Of a stretch of 64,000 bases of DNA, positions 61,401 to 64,000 are shown one piece after another. The DNA comes from Saturnia japonica (lineage: Eukaryota > Arthropoda > Insecta > Lepidoptera > Saturniidae): contig CM065323.1 of the NCBI GenBank assembly GCA_033032175.1, positions 12,400,001 to 12,464,000 on the forward strand, in the 5' to 3' direction. The translations under genes were made by a program, and so were the position numbers. Every line of letters starts with the position of its first letter. Position 1 is the first letter of the stretch. Below the pieces are notes generated by a model. It searched no databases and was not told the origin of the DNA. It worked only from the letters and a program-made list of their open reading frames with translations.

Positions 61401-63684
61401 TTGCTTATTGTCCGGTTTCTGATATACTTTTAACTGTAGTTTATCTGTTCAATAGTGCTTTTGGTTCAATAACTCATCAAATTGCGTTTCTGAAGACACC
61501 ATCATACGATAAACTTAAGTAAAACTTGGCTCAACTTTACTAACCAAAATAATATATATTATGGATGTTCATCCATAGCTTCTTTGTTTGTAAATCGATT
61601 TGAATGATTATTTTTTCCTTGGAAAGGGGATACATCATGGTTTTCTTTTTAGTTAAATACTTCCTTGTCTTTTTGATAGTTGTTTGATGTTTAATCTGAA
61701 AAAAATAGACAGAAGACACCCGATATATTCGATTGAAAGACCAACAATGATGAGATAAACTTGGTTTAGCTATAGTTATTTTTGTGGGATAAATAGCTAA
61801 TAATGAGCAGTTAATTAGGAAACTCAAAACCCGGGCATAAGTGAAGCTAAAGAAATTAATTTTCTTAATAAAATACAGTACTATTATATGTAAATTAGAC
61901 CTGCCCTTAGTGTGTCCTCTAGTTTTACCATCGGCTTTGCGCATCATCTCGTTTTAGACCATATAACGCAGATCATATCATTACATTTGACATTGTGGAA
62001 TTTTATCTTAAAACATCTACGACCCTAATAGTTGTTAATTTTGCATCAAATATGATGTGTTAAATTGAACTTGCTGCCTTCAAAAACATTGATTTTGGAA
62101 AATTATTTTGTACTTTATTTTATCGTAGCTATAAATTCCAAGCACAGTTATTTTCATAACTTAATTTTTCTTCTAATATCTTTATTTATTTATTCCATAT
62201 CACAGCTCCAGTAATCATAGAGACACCGAAAGTGAGCACTATAGACGTTAAAGTTGGTGATGAACTCCAACTCCCGTGCAGGGCTAGCGGCTACCCAAAA
62301 CCTGGGATCAAGTGGATTCACTTTAACACTGATTTAACAACACAGCCGAAACCTATAAGGTACTCATATCTAGTTTAATGAAAAATTGCTATTTATAATT
62401 TTATTACAAAAATAGAGAAATATATAATCTGCAACTTACTTCAAAGAGATAGCAGTGAACCATACTTTAAAGGAATGAAGGTACTCGCATTCCTATTTTT
62501 GTATATTTATGAGGTAGCTGTGTTTGTTAAAACTCATTCTCTTTTACTAAAAATGAGACCTCATTCTGGTCCGAGGTTAGAACAGAGAGGATTTTGTCAG
62601 TATGCTGTAGCAACATAGTTCTCCACTGGGAAATTATTTATAGAATGGGTCCAGGAATATTTGTATATTATCAAAACTTTCACCAGAAATAAGGTGTCTG
62701 AATTTATAAAATAGTTATGTTTAAAAGGAAACTTAAGGAATTTCTCATCAGTAAATGGTTTACTTTATTACTGAATTTATGCATACCTTAGTAAAATAAC
62801 ACTTTTTAATTGGTTCTGTACTTACTTGCATTTATGGTTTCCCTGACTTATTAACCTTATTTGTAATTAATTATAACTTCAACCCATAATTTGTACACTT
62901 TCATGTAAAATGTAGTTATCTAATTTTTACAACTACATTAGCAAATAAATTATTTGCTATTGAATTTCTCGTAGCACATTCATAATAGAAATTGATAAAG
63001 GCTTTATAAACAAGGCAACATTTAACTAAAAAGAAAACGAACTTCAATGATTTGGAATTATCAAACCTCGATTATCTATATTATATTATCTATTATTATC
63101 CTCGATGTATCTTCGAAGTCGAAGGTTCAATGCCAAAGAAATAAAAACAGAACCATTCTTGAGGTATTACCTTCCAAAAAAAAAAGAATCATCTAAAACG
63201 GTGTATAAACAAAGAAGTTATGTTTGAACATCTATAAAAAACGTCTTCCTTTTTTGAAGTCAGTTAAAAAAGACGTGATAAGAGAAAAGATTTCAATAAG
63301 TTGGTACGACAAATTGACTGCGCTTTATAAAATAATAACCGCAGAATAATGAAACAACTAGACGTTGATAGATTTTTCATCATGAACTATGTAATAGAGC
63401 AGTGACGATCCAATTTGGCAAACGCCATATTGAATATTTTTAATTTAATTTTTAGCAGTATATGCTATTGGAATGTCAGAGATGGAATTCTATATCTATA
63501 AGCCGTTTACCAAGAAATCTGTGAATTATATCTCTAAAAATATTATAATACTTTTTTTTTCACAGGACCAAAGGCAGCACTTTACATTTATCACATATAC
63601 AATTAAACATGGCTGGATACTACACTTGCATCGCAAGTAATATTGCGACATCATACAATATCTCATACTTAGTCAGAGTTTTAG
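46062..63684 (+). CDS. Gene D: hemicentin-like secreted vWA-Ig protein (17 exons in window)
   Basis: Exons: 46062-46284, 47207-47436, 48557-48679, 49311-49400, 49982-50110, 50329-50494, 50807-51000, 51104-51185, 52758-52918, 53534-53705, 54553-54801, 55839-55911, 56390-56586, 58218-58389, 60256-60350, 62206-62359 and 63566-63684. All are GT-AG and the joined frame is open for 876 codons. Order: signal peptide (MVLKWLFLLVFVYVFCVCTS), vWA domain, beta-rich linker, five Ig domains. No transmembrane segment is seen, so it is likely secreted, acting in matrix or haemolymph. The layout follows hemicentins, but with far fewer Ig domains and no EGF or fibulin part in the window. The last exon ends at a strong donor (GTGAGA); reading through would stop at 63705-63707, so the gene either ends there or continues past the window. 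The ATG is chosen for the signal peptide and the 223-nt exon 1 shared with B and C. Confidence 0.9.
46575..46745 (-). repeat. SINE-like repeat R2, reversed, in gene D intron 1
   Basis: Reverse orientation of the phrase cttagcgt-actatcttggc found at 44850-44875 (here gatagtaatacgctaagcc) and the 'ggttgagattg'-like end. No coding content. Confidence 0.55.
47590..48060 (-). pseudogene. LINE reverse-transcriptase C-terminal fragment in gene D intron 2
   Basis: Minus strand reads VRPCMEYSLHLVRMDPQNT, then LDALDRFQRRATCIFND and FFRLHYGECSKELFNLP, in two overlapping frames (48008-47817 and 48060-47668). This is the end of a CR1/Rex-like RT. It belongs to the family also at 21182-21450. Confidence 0.7.
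48870..49080 (+). repeat. Interspersed repeat R4 in gene D intron 3
   Basis: Poly-T, then acggcctgcctgatcgtaaa, cttgccgaccttgcatcccc and ggctgcgatattcagtgggg, phrases of a common lepidopteran repeat; a related piece lies at 42455-42590. Confidence 0.6.
49401..49981. other. Gene D intron 4
   Basis: AT-rich, no feature recognised. Confidence 0.5.
49982..51185 (+). CDS. Gene D exons 5-8: beta-rich linker between vWA and Ig domains
   Basis: FAVDSAIDVFLLSISGDKP in exon 5 resembles the segment after vWA in hemicentins. Exon 6 (VVKPDPGNYTAVV, GFSTFKPTSLSDTATRPPP) and exons 7-8 (FLMIKLNVGEKESVTVK, VTGIDTKTNIPITRT) continue as predicted strands. The exon 6 donor is weak (GTCCGG), whereas gene C has GTGATG at the same place. 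Confidence 0.82.
51285..52220 (+). repeat. SINE-like R2 copy and RTE-type repeat in gene D intron 8
   Basis: 51285-51490 is R2 (agttgaaaatctgtcgctaa). 51585-52215 begins aatattataaagctgaagag and ends gacgaagttgcacgggtctg, the typical ends of RTE-derived repeats in Lepidoptera. Short frames inside are chance. Confidence 0.65.
52758..63684 (+). CDS. Gene D exons 9-17: five Ig domains
   Basis: Ig1 = exons 9+10 (FVLKCKV ... NGTYECTA). Ig2 = exon 11 alone (ALITCKI ... RGLYKCVA). Ig3 = exons 12+13 (VDIVCR ... NSGIYKCQA). Ig4 = exons 14+15 (VTLTCVA ... DSGLYSCSI). Ig5 = exons 16+17 (LQLPCRA ... MAGYYTCIA). Each has the Cys-Trp-Cys core of I-set domains. Domains join in phase 1, so single domains can be gained or lost without breaking the frame. 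Ig2-Ig5 match gene A exon by exon. Confidence 0.9.
52919..53533. other. Gene D intron 9
   Basis: AT-rich, no feature recognised. Confidence 0.5.
53925..54255 (-). repeat. Repeat R5 in gene D intron 10 (reverse of the copy in intron 14)
   Basis: The reverse complement matches 58630-58950 at roughly 80 percent by eye (gttaaagtttatatg, gtgcagaaagctaaaa, caaaatattgacattg, aatagtctatgat). The two copies face each other across exons 11-14. Confidence 0.75.
54285..54430 (+). repeat. LINE 3' tail remnant in gene D intron 10
   Basis: Phrases gagacaaaggcttgcgaaag, gactagaagtaatagagga and an aatgatgacg end resemble LINE tails that finish in ATG/GATG repeats. Decayed. Confidence 0.4.
55080..55320 (+). 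repeat. tRNA-derived SINE, copy 2, in gene D intron 11
   Basis: A-box-like tagcctagtgatcgtaagcg, B-box gggttcgaaacccagg (here with perfect arm pairing), and the same body as 31048-31330. The better-preserved copy of the two. Confidence 0.85.
56040..56230 (-). repeat. SINE-like repeat R2, reversed, in gene D intron 12
   Basis: Contains acacgctaagcccagtgagg and ggtcataatcttacctgatt, the reverse of the R2 end. Confidence 0.6.
56700..58217. other. Gene D intron 13
   Basis: 56720-57010 contains a diffuse repeat with an A12 tract, related in part to R3. The remainder is AT-rich; an open frame at 57606-57803 has no recognisable domain or codon bias and is probably chance. Confidence 0.45.
58630..58950 (+). 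repeat. Repeat R5 in gene D intron 14
   Basis: Plus-orientation partner of 53925-54255. It ends with the phrase aatagtctatgattaaaaaa followed by tcgctggttgaattttgat. Confidence 0.75.
58951..60255. other. Rest of gene D intron 14
   Basis: Very AT-rich, no exon or named element recognised. Confidence 0.5.
60351..62205. other. Gene D intron 15
   Basis: Contains a 14-bp perfect palindrome (cgaagcatgcttcg) at about 60781-60794, the LINE tail at 61146-61390, and AT-rich DNA. The minus-strand frames at 60432-60752 and 61540-61947 have low-complexity, AT-driven composition and no domain. Confidence 0.5.
61146..61390 (+). mobile_element. LINE 3' end with open C-terminal RT tail and GATGATG repeat
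   Basis: A clean plus-strand frame reads GRWGRKVLEWRPRTGKRSLG, then GRPPTRWKDDIIKVAGSRW, then WRSMGEAYVQQWTSCG and a stop, followed by (ATG)n-type microsatellite. This is a very common endonuclease-RT C-terminus in Lepidoptera. It is strongly 5'-truncated and little mutated. Confidence 0.85.
62360..63565. other. Gene D intron 16
   Basis: AT-rich with no recognised repeat or gene. Confidence 0.5.
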
Positions 63685-64000
63685 GTGAGAATTATTCTTT
63701 TATCTAATCTTAGGTTGCTATCCTGAAGTTCAACTATTACTATCAAATGTTTGGTCATTCAGTATATTTTCAACTACTCAAAAGGACTATTGGGTTGCTT
63801 TTATATATAATTTTTCCTACGCTTTTTTATAACAAACAATCTGTTTATAGTTCTGATAAATTAATGAAAATGTCGAAGCGAAACGAAGTTCTAGGTCACG
63901 AAACAATGCTAGCTTGATTTATGATTATACTTAATTAGCTCAAAATTAATCTATAAAATCGATTCCAGTAAAGTATTTCATTAGAAATTTATACTAGACT
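63685..64000. other. Intron or 3' flank of gene D
   Basis: Nothing recognised. If exon 17 is read through its donor, the stop is at 63705-63707; otherwise this is the start of intron 17. Confidence 0.4.

Noticed and set aside
61540..61947. 135-residue minus-strand open frame
   Set aside because: AT-driven, lysine-rich composition, no domain, inside a gene D intron.

Overview
This is insect nuclear DNA, most likely from a moth or butterfly. It is AT-rich, has small phased exons separated by long introns, and is packed with retrotransposon fragments of kinds common in Lepidoptera. Two runs of exactly 100 N (9631-9730 and 30099-30198) are scaffold gaps, so the window is three contigs joined together.

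Host genes. The genes visible here are paralogues of one family: secreted hemicentin-like proteins with a signal peptide, a von Willebrand A (vWA) domain, a beta-rich linker and a chain of immunoglobulin (Ig) domains. Gene A (+, 11692-17131) is the last four Ig domains and the stop codon of one copy. Gene B (+, 24428-28250) is only the first two vWA exons of a second copy. Gene C (-, 43467-30241) has nine exons, from the signal peptide into the first Ig domain, and then runs into the second gap. Gene D (+, 46062-63684 and probably beyond) is the best copy, with 17 exons: signal peptide, vWA, linker and five Ig domains. Exon lengths and splice phases agree between copies; for example the first exons of B, C and D are all 223 nt. 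C and D are divergent, sharing a 2.6 kb upstream region. B and C converge on the gap, where the 3' half of each is missing. A and C each carry a single-base frameshift, judged from exon lengths, so each is either a decaying gene or an assembly error.

Mobile DNA. Positions 1-9630 are almost entirely transposons: a 5'-truncated LINE with a fully open frame inserted into a mariner remnant, a repeat of about 770 bp, and a nearly full-length but frameshifted BEL/Pao LTR retrotransposon. Elsewhere there are several LINE fragments, two copies of a tRNA-derived SINE, a 641 bp pogo/Tigger-like MITE, and a 1.75 kb element with 470-480 bp terminal inverted repeats enclosing a piece of a cysteine-rich (CXC-like) protein gene. 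The last lies in an intron of gene C.

How it fits together. The locus looks like a gene-family cluster expanding by duplication and inversion in a transposon-rich setting. The Ig and vWA domains point to secreted adhesion, matrix or haemolymph proteins; an immune role is possible but not shown by the sequence. No rRNA, CRISPR array, operon or convincing functional tRNA gene was seen.
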